In this document: piece by piece, positions 1 to 8,474 of the stretch
How the letters are laid out: every line of letters begins with the position of its first letter
Position numbering within the stretch: the stretch's first letter is position 1
Assembly (NCBI GenBank): GCA_050330205.1
Contig: JBHJOA010000007.1
Span: 62,001-126,000 of the forward strand
Origin: Pelagibius sp050330205
GTDB lineage: Bacteria > Pseudomonadota > Alphaproteobacteria > Kiloniellales > Kiloniellaceae
Reading direction: 5' to 3'
Length of the DNA: 64,000 nt
Translations under genes and position numbers: made by a program
The notes under the pieces: model-generated
Databases searched by the model: none
The model's input: the letters and a program-made list of their open reading frames with translations, nothing else
What the model was told of the DNA's origin: nothing

Positions 1-501
1 GCGGTCGAAGACCGCCACCACCGTCGGCCGGATGAACAGCGCGTCGGGCACGTCGATGGCCAGCGGATTCTCGTCCGGCAGATCCTCCATCAGGCGCACG
101 GTGTCGTAGCCCATGTAGCCGAGCAGGCAGGAGGCCATCGGCGGCAGGCCCTCGGGTAGCTCGAAGCGGCACTCCTCGATGAGGTCGCGCAGGCTGTCGA
201 GCGCCGGGCGGTCGATCGGCTTGAAGCTGTCGGCATCGAAGCGGGCCTTGCGATTGATCTCCGCCTTGCTGCCGCGGCAGCGCCAGATCACGTCGGGTCG
301 CATGCCGAGGAAGGAGTAACGGCCGATGATCGAGCCGCCCTCGACGGACTCGAAGAGAAACGAGTTGGGCTTGCCCTCGGCCAGCTTGAGGAAGGCGGAA
401 ACCGGCGTCTCCAGATCGGCGATCAGCGCGGTGTGAACCACCTGCGCGCGGCCGGCCGCGTAGTTCGCCTCAAAGGCGGCAAAGTCGGGCGCACTCTGCA
501 T
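1..501 (-). CDS. trpE: Anthranilate synthase component I, N-terminal part (truncated by window edge)
   Basis: TrpE converts chorismate and glutamine-derived ammonia to anthranilate, the first committed step of tryptophan synthesis, together with the TrpG subunit. Only the first 167 codons lie in the window. They begin with an ATG at 501 and read without a stop to base 1. The translated N-terminus carries the family's conserved block ESVEGG...IGRYSFLG and later LLGYMGYD, which belong to the N-terminal tryptophan-binding domain. The catalytic chorismate domain lies outside. The gene follows ppiD on the same strand with only 4 bases between the ppiD stop and this ATG, so they are probably cotranscribed. 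Assignment is by recognition of family motifs. Confidence 0.93.
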   Translation of the reverse strand, partial: MQSAPDFAAFEANYAAGRAQVVHTALIADLETPVSAFLKLAEGKPNSFLFESVEGGSIIGRYSFLGMRPDVIWRCRGSKAEINRKARFDADSFKPIDRPALDSLRDLIEECRFELPEGLPPMASCLLGYMGYDTVRLMEDLPDENPLAIDVPDALFIRPTVVAVFDR

Positions 502-505
502 GGAG

Positions 506-2386
506 CTAGAAGTTGGCCAGCGTCTGCTGCACGAGCGACTCGTTGATGGTAACCCTGAAGTCCTGCTGCAGGGCGGCCAGGAACTGCTGGAAGATGTCGT
601 TCTGCAGCGAGGCGGTGAGGTCGCTCTCGAGACGGCCGAGGCGCGCCTCGCGGCCGTCCTCCGCCGGCGGCAGGATCTCGGCCAGGCGGGCGACGATGTG
701 CGCGTTGCCGGTCTCCACCGTGGTGACCTCGCCCTCGGCGATCTCGAAGATCTGCTGGGAGAGCTGCGGCGAGGGCGTGCGCTGCGGGTTGTTCTCGAAA
801 CGGGTGATGGCTTCGGTCCTGCGCAGCTCGAGCCCTTCGGCCTCGGCGACCGCGGCCAGGCCGTCGCCGCGGGCGACGCGTGCGGCGAGATCGTTCGCCC
901 GTTCCTCGGCATGGCGGGCGCGCTCGCGTTCGCGCCACATCTCCGTTACCTGGTCGCGCACCTCCGCCAGCGGCCGCTTCACCGCCGGCGTCTCGCCGTC
1001 GACGCGCAGCACGAAGTAGTCGCCGTCGAGGGTCTCGGTCAGCACGCTGGTATCGCCGACGGCGGTGCGGCGCAGCAGCGGCAGGAACTCGTTGATCGAG
1101 GGCAGGCCTTCGACCAGTTCGCCGTCCGGCGCGCGGCCCTGAGCATCGATCGCCGGGATCCTGCGCGCCTGGACATTGAGACGTTCGGCCGCATCCTCGA
1201 TCGAAGTGCCGCCGGCGGTCATCTGGTCGAAGCGGTTGGCGAGGTCGATGACCACGTCCACCGCCGCGTCCCGGGCCAGGCGCCGGCGCAGGTCGGCGCG
1301 GCTGTCCTCCAGGGACGCCTCGACACCGGGCTCGATGGCATCGACCGTGGCGACATGCCAGCCGAGCGGGCTCTGCACCGGCTGCGTCGCCTGGCCCTGC
1401 TGGAGCGCGAAGACCGCGGCGCCGAGAGCCTCCGGCAGGTCGGCCTGGGTCACCGCGCCGAGGTCGACCGGCGTGCGGCCGGTCTCCTGCTGCACGGCGG
1501 CGGCGAAGTCGGCGCCCTCGGAGAGGCGGTCGGCCAGCGCCTGGGCGGCGGCTTCGTCGGCCAGCACGACCTGGCGCAGGCGGCGGCGCTCCGGCGTCGA
1601 CAGCTCGTCGCGGCGCGCCTCGAAGGCCTCGGCGATCTGCTGCTCGGACACGGCGATGCCGGCGGAGGCCGCCTCCATGCTCAGCACCACCAGGACGATG
1701 TCCTTGTAGGCCGGCGTCATCAGCGCGTTGCCGGCGGCGGCGTAAATCTCCTGCAGGGCCGCCGCCTCGGGCGTGCCGAGATCGGTGATGCTGTCGTGGG
1801 CGATGCTCAGGTAGTCGGCGACACGGCGCTCTTCGCGGTAGCTGAAGAGGCGCTCGGTCAGGCTGCGGGGCGCCGCGGCGGCGTCGGTGACGGCGGCGAC
1901 CAGCTGCTGGCGCATGACGTCGCCGCCGACCTGCGCCAGGTAAGCCTGCTCGCTGAGGCCGGAGTAGTACAGGGTCTGGGTGAAGCGATTGCGGTCGAAG
2001 CGCCCGCCGGCGCCCTGGAAGTCGGGATTGCTCAGCAGGTGCTGGCGCATCTGCTCCTCGGTCACCAGCATGCCCATCCGCGAGGCCATCTCGTCCAGCA
2101 TGGCGCGGGTGATCATGCGCTCCAGCACCTGCTGGGGGATGCCGAAGGCGCGCGCCTGGTCCATGGTGAGCTGCACGCCGAGCCGGCGGCTCATGGCGTT
2201 GATCTCGTTCGACAGCTCGCGCGAGAACTGGCGCTGCTCGATGATGGTGTCGCCGACCTCCGCCACCGCCTGGGCGTTGGTGCCGCCGCGGAACATGTCG
2301 CCGATGCCCCAGATAGCGAAGCTGAGGATCAGCAGGCCGAACAGGATGCCGGTGACGATCTTGATAACTAACTTGCGGAGATTCAT
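506..2386 (-). CDS. ppiD: Periplasmic folding chaperone / peptidyl-prolyl cis-trans isomerase PpiD
   Basis: The product (626 aa) is an inner-membrane-anchored periplasmic chaperone that helps newly secreted proteins leave the Sec translocon. It has a short cytoplasmic N-terminus, one membrane segment at about residues 8-30, a SurA/PpiD-type N-terminal chaperone region (about 35-200) and a parvulin-like domain at about 265-355 (motif SPLGWHVATV), followed by a long C-terminal helical region. Length matches the PpiD family. It is transcribed away from tpiA and directly ahead of trpE. Alphaproteobacterial PpiD often has a degenerate parvulin site, so isomerase activity is inferred rather than shown. 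Confidence 0.92.
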   Translation of the reverse strand: MNLRKLVIKIVTGILFGLLILSFAIWGIGDMFRGGTNAQAVAEVGDTIIEQRQFSRELSNEINAMSRRLGVQLTMDQARAFGIPQQVLERMITRAMLDEMASRMGMLVTEEQMRQHLLSNPDFQGAGGRFDRNRFTQTLYYSGLSEQAYLAQVGGDVMRQQLVAAVTDAAAAPRSLTERLFSYREERRVADYLSIAHDSITDLGTPEAAALQEIYAAAGNALMTPAYKDIVLVVLSMEAASAGIAVSEQQIAEAFEARRDELSTPERRRLRQVVLADEAAAQALADRLSEGADFAAAVQQETGRTPVDLGAVTQADLPEALGAAVFALQQGQATQPVQSPLGWHVATVDAIEPGVEASLEDSRADLRRRLARDAAVDVVIDLANRFDQMTAGGTSIEDAAERLNVQARRIPAIDAQGRAPDGELVEGLPSINEFLPLLRRTAVGDTSVLTETLDGDYFVLRVDGETPAVKRPLAEVRDQVTEMWRERERARHAEERANDLAARVARGDGLAAVAEAEGLELRRTEAITRFENNPQRTPSPQLSQQIFEIAEGEVTTVETGNAHIVARLAEILPPAEDGREARLGRLESDLTASLQNDIFQQFLAALQQDFRVTINESLVQQTLANF

Positions 2387-2651
2387 GGCTGTCCGAGAGC
2401 TTCGCTAGGGTTCATTCTCGCCGCGCCCTCGCGGGCCCCGGCAACCGCCGCGGCCCGCGGGAAGGGGCCGGGGCGACGGGCGCGGCAGTGTAGAAAGGCG
2501 TCCAGGCCCGGGCAACACGCAATTCCGCCCACTCCGCCGGGACCTTGGCGCCCTCGCCGGAACCCTGTCCTTGCCGCTTGGTCTTGCGGAAGCGGCTGTG
2601 CTAGTTAGGCGCGCCGGCCGGGCAGCCGGCAGCCAGCAGGGGAAGTCGTCG

Positions 2652-3395
2652 ATGAGAGCGTTGATCGCCGGGAACTGGAAGATGAACGGGCTGTCGGAGG
2701 CCGCCAGGTCCCTGGCCTCGGCGCTGAAGGCGCGGGCCGAGGACGGCCAGCTTTCCTGCGACCTGCTGGTCTGCCCGCCGTTTCCCTACCTCGCCCTGGT
2801 GGCCCAGGAACTGGCCGGCAGCCGCATCGCCCTGGGCGGGCAGGACTGCCACAGCGGCCACGCCGGCGCCCACACCGGCGACACGGCGGCGCCGATGCTG
2901 CGCGACGTCGGCTGCAGCTATGTCATCGTCGGCCACTCCGAACGGCGCGGCGACCACGGCGAGACCGACGCCCAGGTGCGCGCCAAGGCCGAGGCGGCCC
3001 AGGCCGCCGGGCTGGTGCCCATCGTCTGCGTCGGCGAGACCGAGAAGGAACGCAACGCCGAGCAGACCATGGCGGTGATCTCCCGCCAGGTGAAGGGCTC
3101 GGTGCCGGCGGGCATGGACGCCGGGCGCCTGGTGGTGGCCTACGAGCCGGTCTGGGCGATCGGCACCGGCCGCACCGCGACCCCGGCCGACGTGGCCAAG
3201 GTCCACGCCGAGATCCGCCGCCTGCTGGTGGGCCTGGTGGGCGAGGGCTCGGAGAAGGTGCGCCTGCTCTACGGCGGCTCGGTGAAGCCCGACAACGCCC
3301 GCGAGCTCCTCTCCCAGGCCAACGTGGACGGCGCCCTGGTGGGCGGCGCCAGCCTCGACCCGGAGGCATTCTGGGCCATCGCCGAGAGCCTCTGA
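2652..3395 (+). CDS. tpiA: Triosephosphate isomerase
   Basis: This 247-residue cytosolic enzyme interconverts dihydroxyacetone phosphate and glyceraldehyde 3-phosphate. All catalytic elements are visible: GNWKMN with Lys10, GHSERR with the electrophile His95, YEPVWAIGTG with the base Glu165 and its mobile loop, and the phosphate-binding YGGSVK. The ATG at 2652 is chosen because translation then starts at the usual MRALIAGNWKMN and a purine-rich AGGGGAAG lies just upstream. The frame stays open 27 codons further upstream, but that stretch is not conserved. secG and pyrG follow on the same strand, a common alphaproteobacterial order. It diverges from ppiD. Confidence 0.97.
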   Translation: MRALIAGNWKMNGLSEAARSLASALKARAEDGQLSCDLLVCPPFPYLALVAQELAGSRIALGGQDCHSGHAGAHTGDTAAPMLRDVGCSYVIVGHSERRGDHGETDAQVRAKAEAAQAAGLVPIVCVGETEKERNAEQTMAVISRQVKGSVPAGMDAGRLVVAYEPVWAIGTGRTATPADVAKVHAEIRRLLVGLVGEGSEKVRLLYGGSVKPDNARELLSQANVDGALVGGASLDPEAFWAIAESL

Positions 3396-3523
3396 GGGCC
3401 CCGGCGGCCGCGAGATCGCCTTAGAATCCGGGGACTTTTCGCTGGTCTTTCCGGCCCTGAGCCATTACATAGCCGGGCAACGGCGGGTGCCCCGGGCGGC
3501 ACCGATTTCAGATAGCGGGCAAC

Positions 3524-3871
3524 ATGACGACGGTTCTTCTGGTCATTCACATTCTGTTGGCGCTGGCCCTGATCGGGGTCGTGCTGTTGCAGCGGAGCGA
3601 GGGCGGCGGCCTCGGCATCGGCGGCGGTGGAAGCGGCGGCGGTGGCGGCATGGGCGGCTTCCTCACCGGACGCGGCACCGCCAACCTGCTGACCCGCACC
3701 ACGGCGATCCTCGCCGCCTGCTTCATGGTCACCAGCCTGCTGCTGACCATCCTGGCCGGCGGCGGCGCGCCGGGCACCATCCTCGACACCCTTCCCAGCG
3801 ACGGGCCGGGGATAACGGCGCCGGCGCCGCAGCCGGAAGGGCCGAGCGAGCCCAGCATCCCGGCACAGTAA
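3524..3871 (+). CDS. secG: Preprotein translocase subunit SecG
   Basis: SecG is a small non-essential subunit of the SecYEG channel that supports SecA-driven protein export. The 115-residue product has two membrane segments (about residues 2-22 and 54-77) separated by the characteristic glycine-rich cytoplasmic loop. The motif VLLQRSEGGGLG after the first helix is the family signature. The C-terminal tail is short and Pro/Ala-rich, as in other Alphaproteobacteria. It lies between tpiA and pyrG in the same orientation. Confidence 0.95.
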   Translation: MTTVLLVIHILLALALIGVVLLQRSEGGGLGIGGGGSGGGGGMGGFLTGRGTANLLTRTTAILAACFMVTSLLLTILAGGGAPGTILDTLPSDGPGITAPAPQPEGPSEPSIPAQ

Positions 3872-4061
3872 CGGCGGCGGGCCGGCCGATTCGTCCCCGC
3901 GCGGGGACGGCTCCGGCCGCCGGCTTCTCTCCACCGGCCGCCGTCGCGGCGGACAATCCCCAAGGTTTCGGCGCGCTTTTCGCCACGGCCGCCCCGGCGG
4001 TCCGGCAACCGCCGCGGCGAGGCTTGCTTCACTCCTCGAGATCGTTCAATAGTGTTCGCCC

Positions 4062-5687
4062 ATGGCGCGGTTCATCTTCATCACCGGCGGCGTGGTTTCC
4101 TCCCTCGGCAAAGGTCTCTGTGCGGCGGCCCTCGGATCGCTGTTGCAGGCCCGCGGTTTCAAGGTCCGGCTGCGTAAGCTCGACCCCTACCTGAACGTCG
4201 ATCCCGGAACCATGTCGCCCTATCAGCACGGCGAGGTCTACGTCACCGATGACGGTGCCGAGACCGACCTGGATCTCGGACACTACGAGCGCTTCACCGG
4301 CGTGCCGGCGCGCAAGAGCGACAACGTCACCACGGGGCAGATCTACTCTCAAGTGCTGGCGCGCGAGCGCCGCGGCGACTACCTCGGCGCGACGGTGCAG
4401 GTGATCCCGCACGTGACGGACGCCATCAAGGCCTTCGTGCGCTCCGACCTCACCGACGAGGACTTCGTCATCTGCGAGATCGGCGGCACCGTCGGCGACA
4501 TCGAGGGGCTGCCGTTCCTGGAGGCGATCCGCCAGCTCGGCAACGAACTGGGCCGGGAGAACAGCCTCTTCATCCACGTGACGCTGATCCCCTACATCGC
4601 CGCGGCCGGCGAGCTGAAGACCAAGCCGACCCAGCACTCGGTGAAGGAACTGCAGTCGGTGGGCATCAAGCCGGACATGCTGGTGTGCCGGGCGGAGCGC
4701 GAAATCCCCAAGGACGAGCGCCGCAAGATCGCACTGTTCTGCAACGTTCGCGAGGAATCGGTGATCCCGGCGCTCGACGTGAAGTCGATCTACGCGGTGC
4801 CGCGCGCCTATCACGAGGAAGGCCTCGACGGCGAGGTCTGTCGCCACTTCGGCCTCGACGCGCCGCAGCCCGATCTCGCGCGCTGGGACTACGTCACCCA
4901 GCGCATCGACCATCCCGATGGCGAGGTCACCATCGGCGTGGTCGGCAAGTACGTGAGCCTGCTCGACGCCTACAAGTCGCTGGCCGAATCGCTCGCCCAC
5001 GGCGGCATCGCCAACAACGTGAAGGTCAAGGTGTCCTGGCTGGACTCCGAGATCTTCGAGAGCGACGGCACCATTCAGCAGCTCGAGGGCGTCAACGGCA
5101 TCCTGGTGCCCGGCGGCTTCGGCGAGCGCGGTGCCGAGGGCAAGATCGCCGCCGCGCAGTTCGCCCGCGAGCGGCAGATTCCCTACTTCGGCATCTGCTT
5201 CGGCATGCAGATGGCGGTGATCGAGGCGGCCCGCCACATGGCGAACCTGCCGCAGGCCGGCTCCACCGAGTTCGGCACGCCGGGCGACCCCGTGGTCGGC
5301 CTGATGACCGAGTGGTCGCGCGGCAACGACGTCGAGCGCCGCAACATGGAAAGCGACCTCGGCGGCACCATGCGCCTCGGCGCCTATCCCTGCGTCCTCA
5401 AGCAGGGCAGCAAGGTCCGCGACATCTACGGCGTCGACTCCATCAGCGAGCGCCACCGCCACCGCTACGAGGTGAACATCAACTACCGCGAAGTGCTGGA
5501 GAAGGCGGGGCTGCTGTTCTCCGGCCTGTCGCCCGACGGCGAGCTGCCGGAGATCGTCGAACTGCCGTCGCACCCCTGGTTCGTCGGCGTGCAGTTCCAC
5601 CCGGAACTGAAGTCCAAGCCGCTCGACCCGCACCCGCTGTTCACGTCGTTCGTCGCCGCCGCCGTCGAGCAGTCGCGCCTGGTGTAG
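4062..5687 (+). CDS. pyrG: CTP synthase (glutamine hydrolysing)
   Basis: PyrG makes CTP from UTP, ATP and glutamine. The 541-residue product has the N-terminal synthase domain (FITGGVVSSLGKG P-loop, LRKLDPYLNVDPGTMSPYQHGEV) and a C-terminal class I glutamine amidotransferase domain from about residue 290. Its nucleophile is Cys379 in GICFGMQ, and the His-Glu pair is in QFHPE near residue 515. Most homologues have Leu in GICLGMQ; Phe here is a conservative variation next to the nucleophile. Length is normal. A GC-rich hairpin without a T-run lies in the 190-bp gap after secG (3892-3909), so read-through from tpiA-secG is possible. Confidence 0.97.
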   Translation: MARFIFITGGVVSSLGKGLCAAALGSLLQARGFKVRLRKLDPYLNVDPGTMSPYQHGEVYVTDDGAETDLDLGHYERFTGVPARKSDNVTTGQIYSQVLARERRGDYLGATVQVIPHVTDAIKAFVRSDLTDEDFVICEIGGTVGDIEGLPFLEAIRQLGNELGRENSLFIHVTLIPYIAAAGELKTKPTQHSVKELQSVGIKPDMLVCRAEREIPKDERRKIALFCNVREESVIPALDVKSIYAVPRAYHEEGLDGEVCRHFGLDAPQPDLARWDYVTQRIDHPDGEVTIGVVGKYVSLLDAYKSLAESLAHGGIANNVKVKVSWLDSEIFESDGTIQQLEGVNGILVPGGFGERGAEGKIAAAQFARERQIPYFGICFGMQMAVIEAARHMANLPQAGSTEFGTPGDPVVGLMTEWSRGNDVERRNMESDLGGTMRLGAYPCVLKQGSKVRDIYGVDSISERHRHRYEVNINYREVLEKAGLLFSGLSPDGELPEIVELPSHPWFVGVQFHPELKSKPLDPHPLFTSFVAAAVEQSRLV

Positions 5688-5691
5688 CGCC

Positions 5692-6318
5692 TCAAGCCGT
5701 GCCGTGCAGGCGGTCCTCGATCGCCCGATCGAGATGCCCGCGTGCGGCGTCGATCGCCTCGGCGCGCAGCTCAGGCCCCATCGCCAGCCGCTCCGATCTG
5801 ACAAAGGTGACGTCGTCGATTCCGATGAAGCCGAGCAGGGTACGCAGGTGCGGCTCCTGGGCATCCATCGCTTGCGCCGGGCCTTCGCTGTAGAGTCCGC
5901 CGCGGGTCAGCACGACGATCGCCCGCTTGCCCTGCAACAGACCCACCGGCCCGGCTTCCGTGTAGCGGAAGGTCACACCGGCGCGCAGCAGGTGGTCGAA
6001 CCAGGCCTTCAAAGTCGACGGGATGCCGAAGTTGTACATCGGCGCCCCGATGACGAGGGTGTCGGCCGCCTGGACCTCGGCGACGATGGTGTCGGAGAGG
6101 GCGCGGGCGGCGATCTGAGCCTTGGTGGCCGGCTCGCCGAAGAACGCGGCGAGCGTCTCGGCCGTGAGATGGGGCAGCGGCGCGGCCCCCAGGTCGCGGC
6201 TGACGATCCGCGCCGCCGGGTCCTTCCGCCGCAGCGCGTCGACGGCGCCCACGACCAGTTGGTTGGAAACCGAGGCTTCTCCGCTGGCGCTGCTGGTGAT
6301 CACGAGGATGTCGGACAT
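5692..6318 (-). CDS. azoR: FMN-dependent NADH:quinone reductase / azoreductase
   Basis: The 208-residue product belongs to the flavodoxin-fold AzoR family, cytosolic homodimers that use NAD(P)H and FMN to reduce quinones and azo compounds in two-electron steps and so limit redox cycling. Recognisable blocks are the phosphate-binding start (MSDILVITSSAS), the FMN-contacting APMYNFGIPSTLKAWFDH and VVLTRGGLYSEG. The ATG at 6318 is preferred over one five codons upstream because a GGGAG ribosome site precedes it by 7 bases. It is transcribed divergently from a LysR regulator across a 113-bp gap holding a dyad, which suggests regulation by that neighbour. It converges on pyrG with 4 bases between stops. 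Confidence 0.9.
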   Translation of the reverse strand: MSDILVITSSASGEASVSNQLVVGAVDALRRKDPAARIVSRDLGAAPLPHLTAETLAAFFGEPATKAQIAARALSDTIVAEVQAADTLVIGAPMYNFGIPSTLKAWFDHLLRAGVTFRYTEAGPVGLLQGKRAIVVLTRGGLYSEGPAQAMDAQEPHLRTLLGFIGIDDVTFVRSERLAMGPELRAEAIDAARGHLDRAIEDRLHGTA

Positions 6319-6394
6319 GGCGGCAACTCCCAATATGTTTTCCAGGACGATGCCAGCGATATAGTGGTGCAGTATTTGGGCCGGTATAGGCTAC

Positions 6395-6417
6395 AATTGC
6401 ATCATCGTGTTGCAAAT
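6395..6417. promoter_or_regulatory. Candidate LysR-type operator between azoR and its regulator
   Basis: The divergent gap contains an inverted repeat with perfect TTGCA / TGCAA arms and a 9-base spacer. It extends to seven bases per side with one mismatch. A second, wider inverted pair, GTATTTG at 6372-6378 and CAAATAC at 6413-6419, overlaps it. LysR-type regulators typically bind such interrupted dyads between themselves and a divergent target. Binding is inferred, not shown. Confidence 0.55.
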
Positions 6418-6431
6418 ACAGGAACACATGA

Positions 6432-7346
6432 ATGAGCGAGATGGAGAACCTCAGGCTCTTCGTCGAGGTGATCGACAGCGGCGGCTTCAATCGCGCCGCG
6501 CGGCGCCTCGGGATTTCCAAGTCCATCGTCAGCAGGCGGATCGCGCAGATCGAGGCCGACCTCGGCGCGCGCCTGTTGACCCGGACCACGCGCGGCATCA
6601 GTCCGACGGAGGCCGGGGTGGAATTCAAGGCGCGCAGCGAACGTCTCCTCGCGGACTACGAGGAGGCCAGGGAGGCCGTCGCCCGCCGTGCCGGCGAGGT
6701 GGTCGGGCTGCTACGGCTGGCCGTGCCGCTGGCCTTCGGCCTGCGCCATGTGGCGCCCGTGGTGGCCGAACTGGCGCGCCTGCATCCGCGCCTCGAGTTC
6801 GACGTTTCCTACAGCGACCGGGTGGTCGATCTGATCGGCGAACGCTTCGACGCGGCGATCCGCATCGGCAATCTCCGGGATTCGCCACTGGTGGCACGGC
6901 GCATCGCGCCCGGCCGTGCCGTGGTGGTTGCCAGCCCCGACTACCTGGACCGGCGCGGCAGCCCGCGCGTGCCCGGCGATCTCGCGGCTCACGATTGCCT
7001 GATCTACACCGGCAGCCTCGATGCCGACTGGCAGTTCCGCTCGGGGCGGCGCCTGGTCGCGATCCGGCCGCAGGGCCGCCTGCGCTCCGACAGCGGCGAG
7101 GCTCTGGTGCGCTGGGCGGTGGCCGGGCTGGGCATCGCCATGGTGCCGACCTTCCTGGTGTCCGACGAGATCGCCAGGGGAGACCTGCTGCCGCTGCTGC
7201 TCGACTACCCGACGCCCGAGTTCGGCATCTTCATCGTCCGGCCGCCGGGCGCCTACGTGCCGGGCAAGGTCCGCCTGCTGATCGACACCCTGGTCGACCG
7301 CTTCAGCGGCCCGCCGCTATGGGATCCCTGCCTGATGGCATCGTAG
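6432..7346 (+). CDS. LysR family transcriptional regulator, likely regulator of azoR
   Basis: The 304-residue protein starts with the winged helix-turn-helix of LysR regulators (MENLRLFVEVIDSGGFNRAARRLGISKSIVSRRIAQIEADLGARLL). It continues with the periplasmic-binding-protein-like effector domain from about residue 90. The effector domain resembles the AaeR/DmlR-like group (VSYSDRVVDLIGERFDAAIRIG). Its location back to back with the azoreductase gene, with a dyad in the shared promoter gap, makes azoR the obvious target and a quinone or aromatic compound a plausible inducer. The effector itself cannot be read from sequence. Confidence 0.92.
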   Translation: MSEMENLRLFVEVIDSGGFNRAARRLGISKSIVSRRIAQIEADLGARLLTRTTRGISPTEAGVEFKARSERLLADYEEAREAVARRAGEVVGLLRLAVPLAFGLRHVAPVVAELARLHPRLEFDVSYSDRVVDLIGERFDAAIRIGNLRDSPLVARRIAPGRAVVVASPDYLDRRGSPRVPGDLAAHDCLIYTGSLDADWQFRSGRRLVAIRPQGRLRSDSGEALVRWAVAGLGIAMVPTFLVSDEIARGDLLPLLLDYPTPEFGIFIVRPPGAYVPGKVRLLIDTLVDRFSGPPLWDPCLMAS

Positions 7347-7391
7347 GGCGCGCGGGACGACGGCTAGGGGCGCTGCGGAACGCGGCCGCGC

Positions 7392-8252
7392 TCAGAAGGC
7401 GTTGTAGCCGTGCACCGTGGCGTGCAGCGCCCGCAGCTTGCCGAGCAGTTCGGCCGCGCCGTCGAGGGGCAGGCAGCTCGGGCCGTCGCAGAGCGCCTTG
7501 TCCGGCTCCGGATGGAACTCCAGGAACACGCCGTCGGCGCCGGCGGCCACGGCGGCGGCGGCGATCACGGACACGCCCTCGCGGCGGCCGCCGCTGGCGA
7601 CGCCGTCGGCGTCCTTACGGGCGCCGGGAAGCTGCACCGCGTGGGTGGCGTCGATGGTGACCGGCGCGCCGAGGCGGCGCATCTCCGGGATCGCCAGCAT
7701 GTCCACCACCAGGTTGTTGTAGCCGAAGCTGGTGCCGCGCTCGCAGAGGATGGTCATGCCGGGCGCCGCGGCCTCCTCGATCTTGCGCAGGATCGAGTGG
7801 CAGTCGCCGGGGGCGAGGAACTGCGCCTTCTTCACGTGCAGCAGGCCGCCATGCTTCTGCGTCGCCCGCGCCGCGGCCACCACCAGGTCGGTCTGGCGCA
7901 CCAGGAAGGCGGGGATCTGCACCAGGTCGACGACCTCGGCCACCGCTTCGGCCTGGTCGACCTCGTGGAGATCGGTGCAGACCGGCACGCCGAACTTCGC
8001 CTTCACCTCGGCCAGTATCCTCAGCCCCTCGTTCAGGCCCGGGCCGCGGTAGCTCTTGAAGGAGGAGCGGTTGGCCTTGTCGAAGCTCGCCTTGAAGACG
8101 AAGGGCAGGTCGAGGCGGGTGGTGACCTCCTTCAGGTGGCGTGCCGTCTCCATCGCCAGCCCGAGGTCCTCCAGCACGTTGAGGCCGAGGATGCAGAACA
8201 GCTTCTGGCCGCTGCCGATCGACAGGTTCCAATCGCGGAGGGTGAGTTGCAT
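7392..8252 (-). CDS. kdsA: 3-deoxy-D-manno-octulosonate 8-phosphate synthase (KDO8P synthase)
   Basis: KdsA condenses phosphoenolpyruvate with arabinose 5-phosphate to give KDO 8-phosphate for the lipopolysaccharide inner core. The 286-residue product shows the conserved blocks FKASFDKANRSS, YRGPGLNEGL and VCTDLHEVDQ, and the late CERGTSFGYNNLVVDM. Near residue 25 it reads ILGLNVLED. An Asn at this place, where metal-dependent enzymes have Cys in GPC, marks the metal-independent class. It converges with the LysR gene. Its start faces the ammonium transporter gene across a 222-bp gap. Confidence 0.95.
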   Translation of the reverse strand: MQLTLRDWNLSIGSGQKLFCILGLNVLEDLGLAMETARHLKEVTTRLDLPFVFKASFDKANRSSFKSYRGPGLNEGLRILAEVKAKFGVPVCTDLHEVDQAEAVAEVVDLVQIPAFLVRQTDLVVAAARATQKHGGLLHVKKAQFLAPGDCHSILRKIEEAAAPGMTILCERGTSFGYNNLVVDMLAIPEMRRLGAPVTIDATHAVQLPGARKDADGVASGGRREGVSVIAAAAVAAGADGVFLEFHPEPDKALCDGPSCLPLDGAAELLGKLRALHATVHGYNAF

Positions 8253-8378
8253 GCAGGCGTCCTCTGGAGGCGGATAGACGGCGGGCGGCCCGGTGGGCCA
8301 GCGTGGAGGTGCTTCTTAACGCCAGTCCCGCCGGCCCGCAAGCCGGGCCCGCCGGCACAAGATATCGGATGAATACAA

Positions 8379-8390
8379 ATGAATATTCAT
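8379..8390. promoter_or_regulatory. Perfect 12-bp palindrome in an AT-rich island upstream of the Amt-MCP gene
   Basis: ATGAATATTCAT is a perfect palindrome in a 30-bp AT-rich island within a very GC-rich gap. An additional ATGAATA lies 10 bases upstream of it. No sigma-54 (GG/GC) promoter or NtrC half-site was recognised nearby. Its function is unknown; an operator for the downstream transporter or for divergent kdsA is possible. Confidence 0.35.
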
Positions 8391-8474
8391 CAACTTTTCA
8401 GCAAAAGCCGGAGATAGTCCCGAAACCGCCGCGGGCTGGGGACCGCCGGCGGATGACGTGGGAAGTCTCGCAAC

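Noticed and set aside
500..2371. A 623-codon plus-strand open frame opposite ppiD
   Set aside because: PpiD on the other strand has clear domains and a membrane anchor; the opposite frame shows none.
3892..3909. GC hairpin after secG considered as a terminator
   Set aside because: The stem CGTCCCC/GGGGACG is not followed by a T-run, and pyrG lies in the same direction; kept only as a remark under pyrG.
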